From: Streptomyces tagetis
Lineage (GTDB): Bacteria; Actinomycetota; Actinomycetes; Streptomycetales; Streptomycetaceae
DNA length: 64,000 bases
Reading direction: 5' to 3'
Assembly (NCBI RefSeq): GCF_018069565.1
Contig: NZ_JAGPNL010000001.1
Span: 1 to 64,000 of the forward strand
Positions 9,912-18,997 of the stretch are shown piece after piece. Position numbers and translations under genes: made by a program. The first letter of the stretch is position 1; each line of letters opens with the position of its first letter. Under the pieces are notes generated by a model, which saw nothing but the letters and a program-made list of their open reading frames with translations, searched no databases and was not told the DNA's origin.

Positions 9912-10366
9912 GCCGGGAGCCGGGAGCCGGGAGCCGGGAACGAGACAGGGCTGAGCCACGGGTGAGCGAGGGGTGAGCGAGGACTGAGCCAGGAGTGAGC
10001 CCGGGGCTGAGCCGGGGGCGGACGGGCGGCGCGCGGGTGCCGCCCGTCCGCTCGTGGGAAGGGTGTGCGACGGTGGTGGCGGGAGCGTGACGGGAACCGG
10101 CGGGACGTGTGCGGGTCGGCGCGCGGATGTGCGCGAAGCCGTGTAATGACACGGGTTCCGGGGAACCTTCTCGTCTCCGGCCGCGTTCTGGCTGTGTGCA
10201 CGGTGACATCGCGGTGACAGGGTGTGGCGACGGGCGGGGTGCGGCTACGATGACCGGCACGAGGACGGGCGGCGCAAGGGAGCCGTCCCCCGGGGCGGCA
10301 CCCGCAGGTGCTGCCCCGAGTCCTGCGGACTGGGGAGGCCCCACGCCGGGGCGAGGAGGGCGGGCC
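9912..10366. promoter_or_regulatory. osaA-osaB intergenic region: palindrome, paired direct repeats and osaB promoter
   Basis: This 455-bp gap holds, after the tandem repeats, a perfect palindrome CCGTGT-AATG-ACACGG at 10139-10154. Two CGGTGACA copies follow at 10201-10208 and 10212-10219, exactly 11 bp apart. A candidate -10 TACGAT at 10246-10251 has TGTGGC 17 bp upstream as a weak -35. If transcription starts near 10258, the direct repeats centre at about -53 and -42, the usual place for an activator. The promoter is inferred. The repeats are read directly. Confidence 0.5.
9913..10012. repeat. Short tandem repeats just after osaA (7-bp x4, then 11-bp x6)
   Basis: Four copies of GCCGGGA lie at about 9914-9940. 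TGAGC then recurs at 9952, 9963, 9974, 9985, 9996 and 10008, a spacing of 11-12 bp with flanking G-rich bases. Neither array is part of a gene. Together they fill most of the first 100 bp between the osaA stop and osaB. Confidence 0.75.
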
Positions 10367-11041
10367 ATGGTGCAGAAGGCCAAGATCCTCCTGGTCGATG
10401 ACCGGCCGGAGAATCTGCTGGCGCTGGAGGCGATCCTCTCGGCGCTCGATCAGACGCTGGTGCGGGCATCGTCCGGGGAGGAAGCGCTCAAAGCGCTGCT
10501 CACGGACGACTTCGCGGTGATCCTGCTGGATGTGCAGATGCCGGGCATGGACGGTTTCGAGACCGCCGCCCACATCAAGCGCCGGGAGCGGACCCGGGAC
10601 ATCCCGATCATCTTCCTCACCGCGATCAACCACGGACCCCACCACACCTTCCGCGGGTACGCGGCGGGCGCGGTGGACTACATCTCCAAGCCGTTCGACC
10701 CGTGGGTGCTGCGCGCGAAGGTCTCCGTCTTCGTCGAGCTGTACATGAAGAACTGCCAGTTGCGGGAGCAGGCGGCCCTGCTCCGCCTCCAGTTGGAGGG
10801 CAGCGGCAGGTCCGCGGGCGGCGAGTCCAAGGAGCCGGCGGGTCTGATCGCCGAGCTGTCGGCGCGGCTGGCGGCCGTCGAGGAGCAGGCCGAGGCGCTG
10901 TCCAAGCAGCTCGGTGACGAGTCGACGGACGCGGCGGCGGTGGCGACCGCGGCCCATCTGGAGCGCAAGCTCACCGGGTTGCGGCGGGCCCTGGACGCCC
11001 TGGAGCCGGGTTCCTCCGACGGCCACAACGGGATGAACTGA
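10367..11041 (+). CDS. osaB: OsaB-like response regulator without DNA-binding domain
   Basis: The 224-aa protein has an N-terminal receiver (residues 5-125: LLVDDRPENLLALE, phospho-acceptor D55 in ILLDVQMPGMDG, conserved T and K in FLTAIN and SKPFDP). A predicted coiled-coil C-terminus follows (about 135-215; Leu/Ala/Glu-rich, AELSARLAAVEEQ). No HTH is visible. It matches OsaB, the osmoadaptation regulator next to OsaA in S. coelicolor. The ATG at 10367 follows GAGGAGGGCGGGCC. The 455-bp gap to osaA and a local promoter suggest it can be expressed separately. Confidence 0.88.
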   Translation: MVQKAKILLVDDRPENLLALEAILSALDQTLVRASSGEEALKALLTDDFAVILLDVQMPGMDGFETAAHIKRRERTRDIPIIFLTAINHGPHHTFRGYAAGAVDYISKPFDPWVLRAKVSVFVELYMKNCQLREQAALLRLQLEGSGRSAGGESKEPAGLIAELSARLAAVEEQAEALSKQLGDESTDAAAVATAAHLERKLTGLRRALDALEPGSSDGHNGMN

Positions 11042-11169
11042 CCCCGGTCCGAGGGTGCGCCGGACCGCCCGGCGTGGCGGCCCGTGAGCCCCTGTCAACC
11101 CCCGTACCGGAGCTGTCACTTCCGCGGCTCTGGCGGGACGACACGATCGGGTGAAGCGGTAGGCACACG

Positions 11170-11197
11170 TGTCGACCGCCGTCTCCCCCGGTAACCT
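11170..11197 (+). promoter_or_regulatory. Candidate leaderless promoter of ftsK
   Basis: TGTCGA at 11170-11175 and TAACCT at 11192-11197 are 16 bp apart. The -10 lies 7 nt before the ATG at 11205, so transcription would start at or next to the start codon. There is no ribosome binding site before this ATG, which fits a leaderless mRNA. Confidence 0.45.
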
Positions 11198-11204
11198 CAC
11201 ACCC

Positions 11205-13943
11205 ATGGCCTCACGTCCCTCCGCAGCCAAGAAGCAGCCCGCCAGGAAGGCGGCGGCTCCCTCGAAGGCTCCGGCGAAGAAGGCCGCCGCGAAGAAGGCT
11301 CCCGCCAAGAAGGCACCGGCCAGGCGGGCGCCCGCGAAGAAGGCCGCGCCCAAGCCGGCGCCCAGCCCGACCGGGGGCGTCTACAGGCTGGTGCGCGCCC
11401 TCTGGCTGGGTCTCGCGCACGCCGTCGGCGCCGTCTTCCGTGGCATAGGACAGGGCGCCCGCAACCTCGACCCGGCCCACCGCAAGGACGGCGTCGCCCT
11501 GCTGCTGCTCGGCCTCACCCTCATCGTCGCGGCCGGCACCTGGGCCGACCTCAAGGGCCCGGTCGGCGATCTCGTCGAGATCCTCGTGACCGGCGCCTTC
11601 GGCCGGCTCGACCTGCTGGTGCCGCTGCTGCTGGGCGGCATGGCCGTGCGCCTCATCCGCCATCCCGAGCGGCCCGAGGCCAACGGCCGGATCGTGATCG
11701 GCCTGTCCGCGCTGGTCGTCGGCGTGCTCGGCCAGGTGCACATCGCCTGCGGCTCGCCGGCCCGCGGCGCCGGGATGCAGGCGATAAGGGACGCCGGCGG
11801 CCTCATCGGCTGGGGCGCGGCGACCCCGCTGTCGTTCATGATGACCGACGTCCTCGCGGTGCCGCTGCTCGTGCTGCTCACCGTCTTCGGCCTGCTCGTC
11901 GTCACCGCCACCCCGGTCAACGCCGTCCCGCAGCGGTTGCGGGCGCTCGGCGTGCGCCTCGGTCTGCTCCACGACCCGGAGGCGGAGGCCGGCGCGTTCA
12001 CCGACGACGACGAACGGTACGAGGAGCAGTGGCGCGAGGCGCTGCCCGAGCGGCCCCGCCGGCGCGGTCCGGGCGCCGGGCCGCGCGACCCCGACTCCGC
12101 CGAGCAGGAGGCCCTCGACCGTCGCCGGGGCCGGTCCCGGCGGTCCGCCGCGCCGCAGCCCGACCCCGCCCGGCCGCTGGACGCCGTGGACGTCGCCGCC
12201 GCCGCTGCCGCCGCGCTGGACGGCGCCGTCCTGCACGGGATGCCGCCCTCGCCGCTCGTCGCCGACCTCACCCAGGGCGTCAGCCCCGGCGACCGCGAGC
12301 CGACCACGCCGACCCCGGTGCCGGCCGCCCGCCCCCAGCCGGGCAAGCTCCGGCAGGACCCGTCCCGCCAGGAGTCGGGCCGGACCCCCGTCCCCGACCT
12401 CACCAAGAGCCCGCGTCCGCAGGAGCGGGAGCTTCCGCCGCGCGCCGAGCAACTCCAGCTCTCCGGCGACATCACCTACGCGCTGCCCTCCCTCGACCTG
12501 CTCACGCGCGGCGGGCCCGGCAAGGCGCGCAGTGCCGCCAACGACGCCGTCGTCGACTCGCTCACCACCGTCTTCACCGAGTTCAAGGTCGACGCCCGGG
12601 TCACCGGCTTCACCCGAGGCCCGACCGTCACGCGCTACGAGGTCGAACTCGGCCCCGCTGTGAAGGTCGAGCGGATCACCGCCCTGACCAAGAACATCGC
12701 GTACGCGGTCGCCAGCCCGGACGTGCGGATCATCAGCCCGATCCCGGGCAAGTCCGCGGTCGGCATCGAGATCCCCAACACCGACCGGGAGATGGTCAAC
12801 CTCGGCGACGTGCTGCGGCTCGCCGAGTCCGCCGAGGACGACGACCCGATGCTGGTCGCCTTCGGCAAGGACGTCGAGGGCGGCTACGTCATGCACTCGC
12901 TGGCGAAGATGCCGCACATGCTGGTCGCCGGCGCCACCGGCTCCGGCAAGTCGTCCTGCATCAACTGCCTGATCACGTCGGTGATGATGCGGGCGACCCC
13001 CGAGGACGTCCGGATGATCCTCGTCGACCCCAAGCGCGTCGAGCTGACCGCGTACGAGGGCATCCCGCACCTGATCACGCCGATCATCACCAACCCCAAG
13101 CGGGCCGCCGAGGCCCTCCAGTGGGTCGTGCGCGAGATGGACCTGCGCTACGACGACCTCGCCGCCTACGGCTACCGGCACATCGACGACTTCAACCGCG
13201 CCGTGCGCGAGGGCAAGGTCACGCCGCCCGAGGGCAGCGAGCGCGAACTCCAGCCGTACCCGTACCTGCTGGTGATCGTGGACGAGCTGGCCGACCTGAT
13301 GATGGTCGCCCCCCGGGACGTCGAGGACGCCATCGTGCGCATCACGCAGCTCGCGCGCGCCGCCGGCATCCACCTGGTGCTCGCCACCCAGCGGCCCTCC
13401 GTCGACGTCGTCACCGGCCTGATCAAGGCGAACGTGCCCTCCCGGCTCGCGTTCGCCACCTCCTCCCTCGCCGACTCGCGGGTCATCCTCGACCAGGCCG
13501 GCGCCGAGAAACTGATCGGCAAGGGCGACGGGCTCTTCCTGCCGATGGGCGCGAACAAGCCGACCCGCATGCAGGGCGCCTTCGTGACCGAGGAGGAGGT
13601 CGCGGCCGTCGTCCAGCACTGCAAGGACCAGATGACGCCCGTCTTCCGGGACGACGTGGTGGTCGGCACCAAGCAGAAGAAGGAGATCGACGAGGACATC
13701 GGCGACGACCTCGACCTGCTCTGCCAGGCCGCCGAACTGGTCGTCTCCACCCAGTTCGGCTCGACCTCCATGCTCCAGCGCAAGCTGCGCGTCGGCTTCG
13801 CCAAGGCGGGGCGGCTGATGGACCTCATGGAGTCGCGGAGCATCGTGGGACCGAGCGAGGGGTCCAAGGCCCGTGACGTTCTGGTGAAGCCCGACGAACT
13901 GGAGGGCGTGCTCGCCGTGATCCGGGGGGAGTCTGAAGGGTAG
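11205..13943 (+). CDS. ftsK: FtsK/SpoIIIE-family DNA translocase
   Basis: The 912-aa protein starts with a Lys/Ala/Pro-rich segment (1-55, repeated KAPAKK-type units). It then has four membrane helices (about 70-250), a low-complexity linker, the FtsK alpha/beta motor (GATGSGKS Walker A with K582, LVIVDELADLMM Walker B) and a C-terminal winged-helix gamma domain (AAELVVSTQFGSTSMLQRKLRVGF). It pumps double-stranded DNA during chromosome segregation at sporulation septa. An in-frame GTG at 11169 is possible. The ATG at 11205 is preferred because homologues start MASR and a -10-like hexamer ends 7 nt upstream. Confidence 0.93.
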   Translation: MASRPSAAKKQPARKAAAPSKAPAKKAAAKKAPAKKAPARRAPAKKAAPKPAPSPTGGVYRLVRALWLGLAHAVGAVFRGIGQGARNLDPAHRKDGVALLLLGLTLIVAAGTWADLKGPVGDLVEILVTGAFGRLDLLVPLLLGGMAVRLIRHPERPEANGRIVIGLSALVVGVLGQVHIACGSPARGAGMQAIRDAGGLIGWGAATPLSFMMTDVLAVPLLVLLTVFGLLVVTATPVNAVPQRLRALGVRLGLLHDPEAEAGAFTDDDERYEEQWREALPERPRRRGPGAGPRDPDSAEQEALDRRRGRSRRSAAPQPDPARPLDAVDVAAAAAAALDGAVLHGMPPSPLVADLTQGVSPGDREPTTPTPVPAARPQPGKLRQDPSRQESGRTPVPDLTKSPRPQERELPPRAEQLQLSGDITYALPSLDLLTRGGPGKARSAANDAVVDSLTTVFTEFKVDARVTGFTRGPTVTRYEVELGPAVKVERITALTKNIAYAVASPDVRIISPIPGKSAVGIEIPNTDREMVNLGDVLRLAESAEDDDPMLVAFGKDVEGGYVMHSLAKMPHMLVAGATGSGKSSCINCLITSVMMRATPEDVRMILVDPKRVELTAYEGIPHLITPIITNPKRAAEALQWVVREMDLRYDDLAAYGYRHIDDFNRAVREGKVTPPEGSERELQPYPYLLVIVDELADLMMVAPRDVEDAIVRITQLARAAGIHLVLATQRPSVDVVTGLIKANVPSRLAFATSSLADSRVILDQAGAEKLIGKGDGLFLPMGANKPTRMQGAFVTEEEVAAVVQHCKDQMTPVFRDDVVVGTKQKKEIDEDIGDDLDLLCQAAELVVSTQFGSTSMLQRKLRVGFAKAGRLMDLMESRSIVGPSEGSKARDVLVKPDELEGVLAVIRGESEG

Positions 13944-14131
13944 GCACGGTACGTCAGGGTCCGCCGTCCGGCGGCCCCGGGCGGCCGTCCGGCCGATCGT
14001 GACTCACCCGTTAGCGATCATTGAGCAACCGTTTCCCCATGACATACGTCAACGTGAGGGAAGCCACAAGGAGACAAGCGACCATCGGGGTGCGGGGCCC
14101 ATTCCGATGGCGTACGCAGTGCACCGCCCGG

Positions 14132-14162
14132 TTGCCCCACCCGTTTGCACCCCCCCTAGACT
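14132..14162 (+). promoter_or_regulatory. Candidate promoter of the RodZ-like gene
   Basis: TTGCCC at 14132-14137 and TAGACT at 14157-14162 are 19 bp apart. The predicted start near 14169 gives a leader of about 36 nt to the GTG at 14205. The -10 is a good match and the -35 a moderate one. Confidence 0.4.
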
Positions 14163-14204
14163 GAATCCCCAGCACAGGCGGCTATACGCTCGAAAGGCGC
14201 CCCC

Positions 14205-15038
14205 GTGTCCAACGGCAACTCCCCTGAAAACGAGCGTCCCTTCGAAGACGTTTCCGGCGAAGACCGCCCCTCCGTCGGCAGTGCCCTGCGACGGGCGCGC
14301 ATCGACGCCGGGATGACCGTCGACGACGTCAGCACCGCCACCCGTGTCCGCATCGCCATCGTGCACGCCATCGAGGCCGACGACTTCGCGCCCTGCGGCG
14401 GGGACGTCTACGCACGCGGCCACATCAGGACGCTGGCCAAGGCCGTCGGGCTGGACCCGGCCGGTCTGGTCGCGCGGTTCGACGCCGACCACGGCGGACG
14501 CCCGGCCCCGACCCCCGCCGCGCCCCTCTTCGAGGCGGAACGCATCCGTCCCGAGCGGCGCGGCCCCAACTGGACCGCGGCCATGGTCGCCGCCATCGTC
14601 GCCGTGGTCGGCTTCGTCGGCTTCACCGTCGTCAAGGGCGGCGACGACGGCGGCTCCGAGGCGAGCGTCGCCGAGGGCGCCCAGCCGAGCGCCGAGTCCG
14701 CCTCGCCCTCCCCGACGGCCAAGCCCGCCGAACCCCGCCCCGAGCCGAGCGACAGCGCCATCGCCGCGGCCCCCCACGACAAGGTGACCGTCCAGGTCAG
14801 CGCCGCCGAGGGCCGTAGCTGGATCTCGGCCAAGGACCACAACGGCCGGCTGCTCTTCGACGGGCTCCTCCAGAAGGGCGACTCCAAGACCTTCCAGGAC
14901 AACGAGAAGGTCGACCTCGTCCTCGGCGACGCCGGCGCGATCCAGCTCTACGTCAACGGCAAGAAGATCGACGACGACTTCCAGCCGGGCGCCGTGGAGC
15001 GGCTGACGTACACCAAGGGCGACCCGCAGGTCGGCTGA
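14205..15038 (+). CDS. RodZ-like helix-turn-helix membrane protein
   Basis: The 277-aa protein has a cytosolic HTH domain at about 25-90 ([35 protein letters not shown]), a single membrane helix at about 127-148 ([17 protein letters not shown]), a Ser/Pro/Ala-rich spacer and a C-terminal extracytoplasmic beta domain of the DUF4115 type (about 180-277; [18 protein letters not shown]). This is the RodZ architecture, which links MreB to morphogenesis. In streptomycetes its exact role is less certain. The GTG at 14205 follows GAAAGG. It lies between ftsK and rimO on the same strand. Confidence 0.8.
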   Translation: MSNGNSPENERPFEDVSGEDRPSVGSALRRARIDAGMTVDDVSTATRVRIAIVHAIEADDFAPCGGDVYARGHIRTLAKAVGLDPAGLVARFDADHGGRPAPTPAAPLFEAERIRPERRGPNWTAAMVAAIVAVVGFVGFTVVKGGDDGGSEASVAEGAQPSAESASPSPTAKPAEPRPEPSDSAIAAAPHDKVTVQVSAAEGRSWISAKDHNGRLLFDGLLQKGDSKTFQDNEKVDLVLGDAGAIQLYVNGKKIDDDFQPGAVERLTYTKGDPQVG

Positions 15039-15055
15039 GTCCCCTTCACGACCCG

Positions 15056-15092
15056 GCCACGCCGGCCGGCGGACTCCGCCGGCCGGCGTGGC
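15056..15092 (+). terminator. Terminator-like hairpin after the RodZ-like gene
   Basis: GCCACGCCGGCCGGCGG and its exact complement form a 17-bp perfect stem around a 3-nt ACT loop, 17 nt after the stop. No T tract follows, as is common for GC-rich Streptomyces terminators. Confidence 0.75.
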
Positions 15093-15252
15093 GGGGGCGC
15101 GTGCCCCGGGCGTCCGCGCGGGCGGGGCACGAGCGGGGCCCGCGTGAGCCGCGAACGGTGCGGGGGCCGGGACGGCGTGAGCCGCGGAGGGCGCACGGGT
15201 GGGCCACGGGTGGGCCACGCCCCCGTCGACATGGGGCGTCGGCCGGACGAAG

Positions 15253-15258
15253 TAGTCT
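15253..15258 (+). promoter_or_regulatory. -10 element of a likely leaderless rimO promoter
   Basis: TAGTCT lies exactly 7 nt before the rimO ATG, and no Shine-Dalgarno sequence is present. A good -35 is not visible; GTCGAC at 15225-15230 is too far upstream. The element is assigned by comparison with the same arrangement at several other genes in the window. Confidence 0.45.
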
Positions 15259-15265
15259 TGAGCCC

Positions 15266-16738
15266 ATGCCTGAAAGCCGTACCGTCGCACTCGTCACCCT
15301 TGGCTGCGCCCGTAACGAGGTGGACTCGGAGGAGCTGGCAGGCCGTCTGGAGGCGGACGGCTGGAAGCTCGTCGAGGACGCCGAGGAAGCGGACGTCGCC
15401 GTCGTGAACACGTGCGGCTTCGTCGAGGCCGCCAAGAAGGACTCCGTCGACGCCCTCCTGGAGGCCAACGACCTCAAGAGCCACGGCAGGACCCAGGCCG
15501 TGGTGGCCGTGGGCTGCATGGCCGAGCGCTACGGCAAGGAACTGGCCGAGGCCCTCCCCGAAGCGGACGGCGTGCTCGGCTTCGACGACTACGCCGACAT
15601 CTCCGACCGGCTGCGGACCATCCTGGGCGGCGGCATCCACGCCGCCCACACCCCGCGCGACCGCCGCAAGCTGCTCCCCATCAGCCCCGCCGAACGGCAG
15701 GAGGCCGGTGCCGCGGTCGCCCTGCCCGGCCACGCCCCCACCGACCTCCCCGACGGCCTCGCCCCCGCCTCCGGTCCCCGCGCGCCCCTGCGCCGCCGGC
15801 TCGACGGTGCCCCGGTCGCCTCGGTGAAGCTCGCCTCCGGCTGCGACCGGCGCTGCTCCTTCTGCGCCATCCCGTCCTTCCGCGGCTCCTTCATCTCCCG
15901 CCGCCCCAGCGACGTGCTCAACGAGACCCGCTGGCTGGCCGAAGGGGGCGTCAGGGAGATCATGCTGGTCTCCGAGAACAACACCTCCTACGGCAAGGAC
16001 CTCGGCGACATCCGCCTGCTGGAGTCCCTGCTGCCCGAACTGGCCGAGGTCGACGGCATCGAGCGGGTGCGCGTCAGCTACCTCCAGCCCGCCGAGATGC
16101 GCCCCGGCCTCATCGACGTGCTGACCTCCACCCCCAAGGTCGCGCCCTACTTCGACCTGTCCTTCCAGCACTCCGCGCCCGGAGTGCTGCGGGCGATGCG
16201 CCGCTTCGGCGACACCGACCGCTTCCTGGAACTGCTCGACACCATCCGGAGCAAGGCCCCCGAGGCCGGCGTGCGCTCCAACTTCATCGTCGGCTTCCCC
16301 GGCGAGTCCGCCGACGACCTCGCCGAGCTGGAGCGGTTCCTCGACCACGCGCGGCTCGACGCCATCGGCGTCTTCGGCTACTCCGACGAGGAGGGCACGG
16401 AGGCGGCCACCTACGACGACAAGCTCGACGCCGACGTCGTCGCCGAACGGCTCGACCGGGTCTCCCGGCTGGCCGAGGAACTCGTCTCGCAGCGCGCCGA
16501 GGAGCGCGTCGGGGAGACCGTCCGCGTACTCGTGGAATCCGTCGACGAGGAGGAGGGTGTGTACGGCCGCGCCGCCCACCAGGCCCCCGAGACGGACGGC
16601 CAGGTGCTCCTCACGAGCGGCGAGGGCCTGCGGGCCGGCCGTATGGTCGACGCGAAGGTGGTCGGCACGGAGGGTGTCGACCTGGTGGCCGAGCCGCTGC
16701 ACGGTTCATCCGGGCGGAGCGAGGAGGCGGGCAGATGA
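15266..16738 (+). CDS. rimO: Ribosomal protein S12 methylthiotransferase RimO
   Basis: The 490-aa enzyme has the N-terminal MTTase domain with three cluster cysteines (C14 in [14 protein letters not shown]50 in NTCGF, C84 in VGCMAERYG), a radical-SAM core with CxxxCxxC (C193, C197, C200 in [10 protein letters not shown]) and a C-terminal TRAM domain. It adds a methylthio group to an aspartate of ribosomal protein S12. The [12 protein letters not shown] signature fits RimO rather than MiaB, which has its own gene at 48372. It overlaps the pgsA start by 4 bp (ATGA), so the two are translationally coupled. Confidence 0.93.
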   Translation: MPESRTVALVTLGCARNEVDSEELAGRLEADGWKLVEDAEEADVAVVNTCGFVEAAKKDSVDALLEANDLKSHGRTQAVVAVGCMAERYGKELAEALPEADGVLGFDDYADISDRLRTILGGGIHAAHTPRDRRKLLPISPAERQEAGAAVALPGHAPTDLPDGLAPASGPRAPLRRRLDGAPVASVKLASGCDRRCSFCAIPSFRGSFISRRPSDVLNETRWLAEGGVREIMLVSENNTSYGKDLGDIRLLESLLPELAEVDGIERVRVSYLQPAEMRPGLIDVLTSTPKVAPYFDLSFQHSAPGVLRAMRRFGDTDRFLELLDTIRSKAPEAGVRSNFIVGFPGESADDLAELERFLDHARLDAIGVFGYSDEEGTEAATYDDKLDADVVAERLDRVSRLAEELVSQRAEERVGETVRVLVESVDEEEGVYGRAAHQAPETDGQVLLTSGEGLRAGRMVDAKVVGTEGVDLVAEPLHGSSGRSEEAGR

Positions 16739-17703
16739 CCGGAGTGCCGGCGTCCGCGGCGGGGGGTTCCCCCGGGGCGCGCGGGACCGGTCCGCGCGCG
16801 GTGGCGGGCGCGGCCGAGGGTACTGCCGCGGCGCACACCCCTGGCGGCGGCCCGGGGCGCGGCTCGCCCGAGCACGGGCCCGTGGAACGTGGTCCCGTCG
16901 AACGCGGGGCGGTGGAACGCGGCGCGGTGGAACGGGGTGCGAGCGAGGGCGGTGCGGCCGGGCGTGGCGCGAGCCGGCGTCGTACGGCTGGGCGCGGTGC
17001 GACCGAGGGCGGTGTCGCGGGGCCCGGCGTGTCCGAGGACGGCGGGGCCGGGCGGGGGTCGACCGAGGGCGGTGCCGCCGGGCGCGGTGCGAAGATCACG
17101 GCCGCCGCGGTCAACCAGGCCAGCGTCTGGAACATCGCCAACTTCCTGACCATGCTCCGGCTGGTCCTCGTACCGGCCTTCGTCGCGCTCATGCTCGGCA
17201 ACGGCGGCTTCGACCCGGCCTGGCGCTCGTTCGCCTGGGCGGCCTTCGCCGTCGCCATGATCACCGACCTGTTCGACGGGCACCTGGCGCGCACCTACAA
17301 CCTCGTCACCGACTTCGGGAAGATCGCCGACCCCATCGCCGACAAGGCGATCATGGGCGCGGCGCTGATCTGCCTCTCCGCCCTCGGCGATCTGCCGTGG
17401 TGGGTGACGGCGGTCATCCTCGGCCGGGAACTCGGGATCACGCTCCTGCGTTTCCTCGTCATCCGGTACGGCGTCATCCCGGCGAGCCGGGGCGGCAAGC
17501 TGAAGACCCTCACCCAGGGCGTGGCCGTCGGCATGTACGTGCTGGCGCTCACGGGGCCGTTGGCCACCCTGCGGTTCTGGGTGATGGCCGCGGCCGTGGT
17601 GCTCACGGTGGCGACCGGACTGGACTACGTGCGGCAGGCAGTCCTGCTGCGCCGACGGGGAATCGCCGAGCGGAGGGCGGCGTTGAGGGAGACGGACGGG
17701 TGA
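16735..17703 (+). CDS. pgsA: CDP-diacylglycerol-glycerol-3-phosphate 3-phosphatidyltransferase
   Basis: The 322-aa protein has a multi-pass membrane domain (about 125-315) containing the CDP-alcohol phosphatidyltransferase motif DG-x2-AR-x8-G-x3-D-x3-D, starting at D181 (DGHLAR ... GKIADPIAD). It makes phosphatidylglycerol phosphate for anionic lipid synthesis. The first ~120 residues are an unusual low-complexity extension made of 14 pentapeptide repeats. The ATG at 16735 overlaps the rimO stop and follows GAGGAGG, so the extension is probably translated. The membrane domain alone begins near residue 120, where no alternative start codon is evident. It overlaps cinA by 4 bp. Confidence 0.88.
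   Translation: MTGVPASAAGGSPGARGTGPRAVAGAAEGTAAAHTPGGGPGRGSPEHGPVERGPVERGAVERGAVERGASEGGAAGRGASRRRTAGRGATEGGVAGPGVSEDGGAGRGSTEGGAAGRGAKITAAAVNQASVWNIANFLTMLRLVLVPAFVALMLGNGGFDPAWRSFAWAAFAVAMITDLFDGHLARTYNLVTDFGKIADPIADKAIMGAALICLSALGDLPWWVTAVILGRELGITLLRFLVIRYGVIPASRGGKLKTLTQGVAVGMYVLALTGPLATLRFWVMAAAVVLTVATGLDYVRQAVLLRRRGIAERRAALRETDG
16882..17091 (+). repeat. 14 tandem 15-bp units coding pentapeptide repeats in PgsA
   Basis: Codons 50-119 of pgsA form 14 consecutive 5-residue units: [10 protein letters not shown] (x3), [50 protein letters not shown]. The DNA period is 15 bp with no frame break. The segment is Gly/Arg/Ala-rich, so it is probably disordered. Confidence 0.9.
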
Positions 17704-18269
17704 CTTCACCGGCCGCGGAGGTGGTGCGGCTGCTCACGGCGCAGGGCCGGACCCTCGCGGTCGCGGAGTCGCTCACGGGCGGTCTGGTGGCGGCACGGAT
17801 CACGGACGTGCCGGGCGCCTCCCGGGTCTTCCGGGGGTCGGTCACCCCTTACGCGACGGAGCTGAAGCGGGACCTGCTCGGCGTCGACGCCGCACTCCTC
17901 GCCGAGCGGGGAGCCGTGGACCCGCGGGTCGCCGCCCAGATGGCGGCAGGCGTCCGCCGGGTGCTCGGTGCCGACTGGGGTATCGCCACGACCGGCGTCG
18001 CCGGCCCGGACCCCCAGGACGGACAACCGGTCGGGACGGTCTACGTGGCCGTCGAAGGACCGGCACAGGGACCGGGACAGGGACCATTCGGGACGAATGA
18101 GGGTTCCGCCTCTGGCGGAAAAGTTGAGGAGCTGCGGTTGAACGGCAACCGCGCGGAAATTCGTATGGAGAGCGTACGGAGCGTGCTCGCCCTCCTTCTC
18201 GCGGAGCTGGCGAGCGAACATCCCGGGAACGAGCGGGCACAGGATACGGAACGGAACGGGGGGTTTTGA
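17700..18269 (+). CDS. pncC: CinA C-terminal domain protein (nicotinamide-nucleotide amidohydrolase type)
   Basis: The 189-aa protein has the CinA C-terminal/PncC fold signature: VAESLTGGLVAARITDVPGAS, FRGSVTPYA, LLAERGAVDPRVAAQMAAGVR, IATTGVAGP and PVGTVYVAV. The family deamidates NMN in pyridine nucleotide salvage. The N-terminal MoaB-like half of full CinA is absent, as usual in actinobacteria. An insertion of about 25 residues rich in Gly/Gln/Pro (residues ~120-145) sits between the VYVAV strand and the last strand. The start GTG overlaps the pgsA stop (GTGA). The rimO-pgsA-cinA order with clgR downstream is conserved in actinobacteria. Confidence 0.85.
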   Translation: MTSPAAEVVRLLTAQGRTLAVAESLTGGLVAARITDVPGASRVFRGSVTPYATELKRDLLGVDAALLAERGAVDPRVAAQMAAGVRRVLGADWGIATTGVAGPDPQDGQPVGTVYVAVEGPAQGPGQGPFGTNEGSASGGKVEELRLNGNRAEIRMESVRSVLALLLAELASEHPGNERAQDTERNGGF

Positions 18270-18378
18270 TGTTTGCAGCCCAGAGTGAACACGACATCGC
18301 TCCCCGCACGGCCGCAGCGCGAGGCGGTACGGTGGGGCGAGAAGGATGCGGTTACGCGGCCCGAGGAGGGAGCCACCG

Positions 18379-18759
18379 ATGATTCTGCTCCGTCGCCTGC
18401 TGGGTGACGTGCTGCGTCGGCAGCGCCAGCGTCAGGGCCGTACCCTGCGTGAAGTCTCCTCGTCCGCCCGGGTCTCGCTCGGCTACCTCTCCGAGGTGGA
18501 GCGGGGGCAGAAGGAGGCTTCCTCCGAACTGCTCTCCGCCATCTGCGACGCGCTGGACGTGCGGATGTCCGAGCTGATGCGCGAGGTGAGCGACGAACTC
18601 GCCCTCGCCGAGCTGGCCCAGTCCGCCGCCGCCACGTCCAGTGACACCGTGCCCGCCCCGGTGCGTCCGATGCTGGGCCCCGTGTCGGTGACCGGCGTGC
18701 CACCGGAACGGGTGACCATCAAGGCGCCCGCCGAGGCCGTGGACGTCGTCGCCGCCTGA
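18379..18759 (+). CDS. clgR: ClgR-type XRE-family transcriptional regulator
   Basis: The 126-aa protein has an XRE HTH (about 8-68: [44 protein letters not shown]). Sequence and position after cinA match ClgR, activator of clp protease and lon genes in Streptomyces and corynebacteria. The C-terminus ends in VVAA; in S. lividans the terminal alanines of ClgR are reported to be needed for ClpP-dependent degradation. The ATG at 18379 follows GAGGAGGGAGCCACCG. I did not find a full ClgR operator in the 109 bp upstream. Confidence 0.85.
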   Translation: MILLRRLLGDVLRRQRQRQGRTLREVSSSARVSLGYLSEVERGQKEASSELLSAICDALDVRMSELMREVSDELALAELAQSAAATSSDTVPAPVRPMLGPVSVTGVPPERVTIKAPAEAVDVVAA

Positions 18760-18819
18760 TCGTCGAGCGCGTGTACGTGCGCGCGGGACGGCCCCGCCGT
18801 CCGTCCAGCACGTGTGAGG

Positions 18820-18869
18820 CCCCGGCCGGGGTTCTCCGGGAGGACCGGAGAGGTGCGGTCGGGGTTTTT
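18820..18869 (+). terminator. Terminator after clgR
   Basis: CCCCGGCCG (18820-18828) pairs with CGGTCGGGG (18856-18864) with one G-U pair. An inner CTCCGG/CCGGAG hairpin lies inside, and TTTTT follows at 18865-18869. It sits 60 nt after the clgR stop. Confidence 0.7.
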
Positions 18870-18997
18870 GCGTACCCGCGCCCTCTCGGCCCTCTCGGCG
18901 CCCTCTCCCCGCTCCGGGCGCCGGTTGCCGGTCCCCGGCGCTGCGGTCATCGTGGAGGGACAAGGTGGTCGGGGGGCGAACCGGCGGAGGTGCACGC

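Noticed and set aside
4128..9959. A 1943-codon open frame on the minus strand antiparallel to osaA
   Set aside because: It is a shadow of the repeated, GC-biased osaA codons. Its protein is a monotonous His/Arg/Leu/Gly repeat with no domain.
18205..18226. GTTCGCT near the end of cinA on the minus strand considered as a ClgR site
   Set aside because: The matching GCG half is at the wrong distance from GTTCGCY, and the site lies far from the clgR start.
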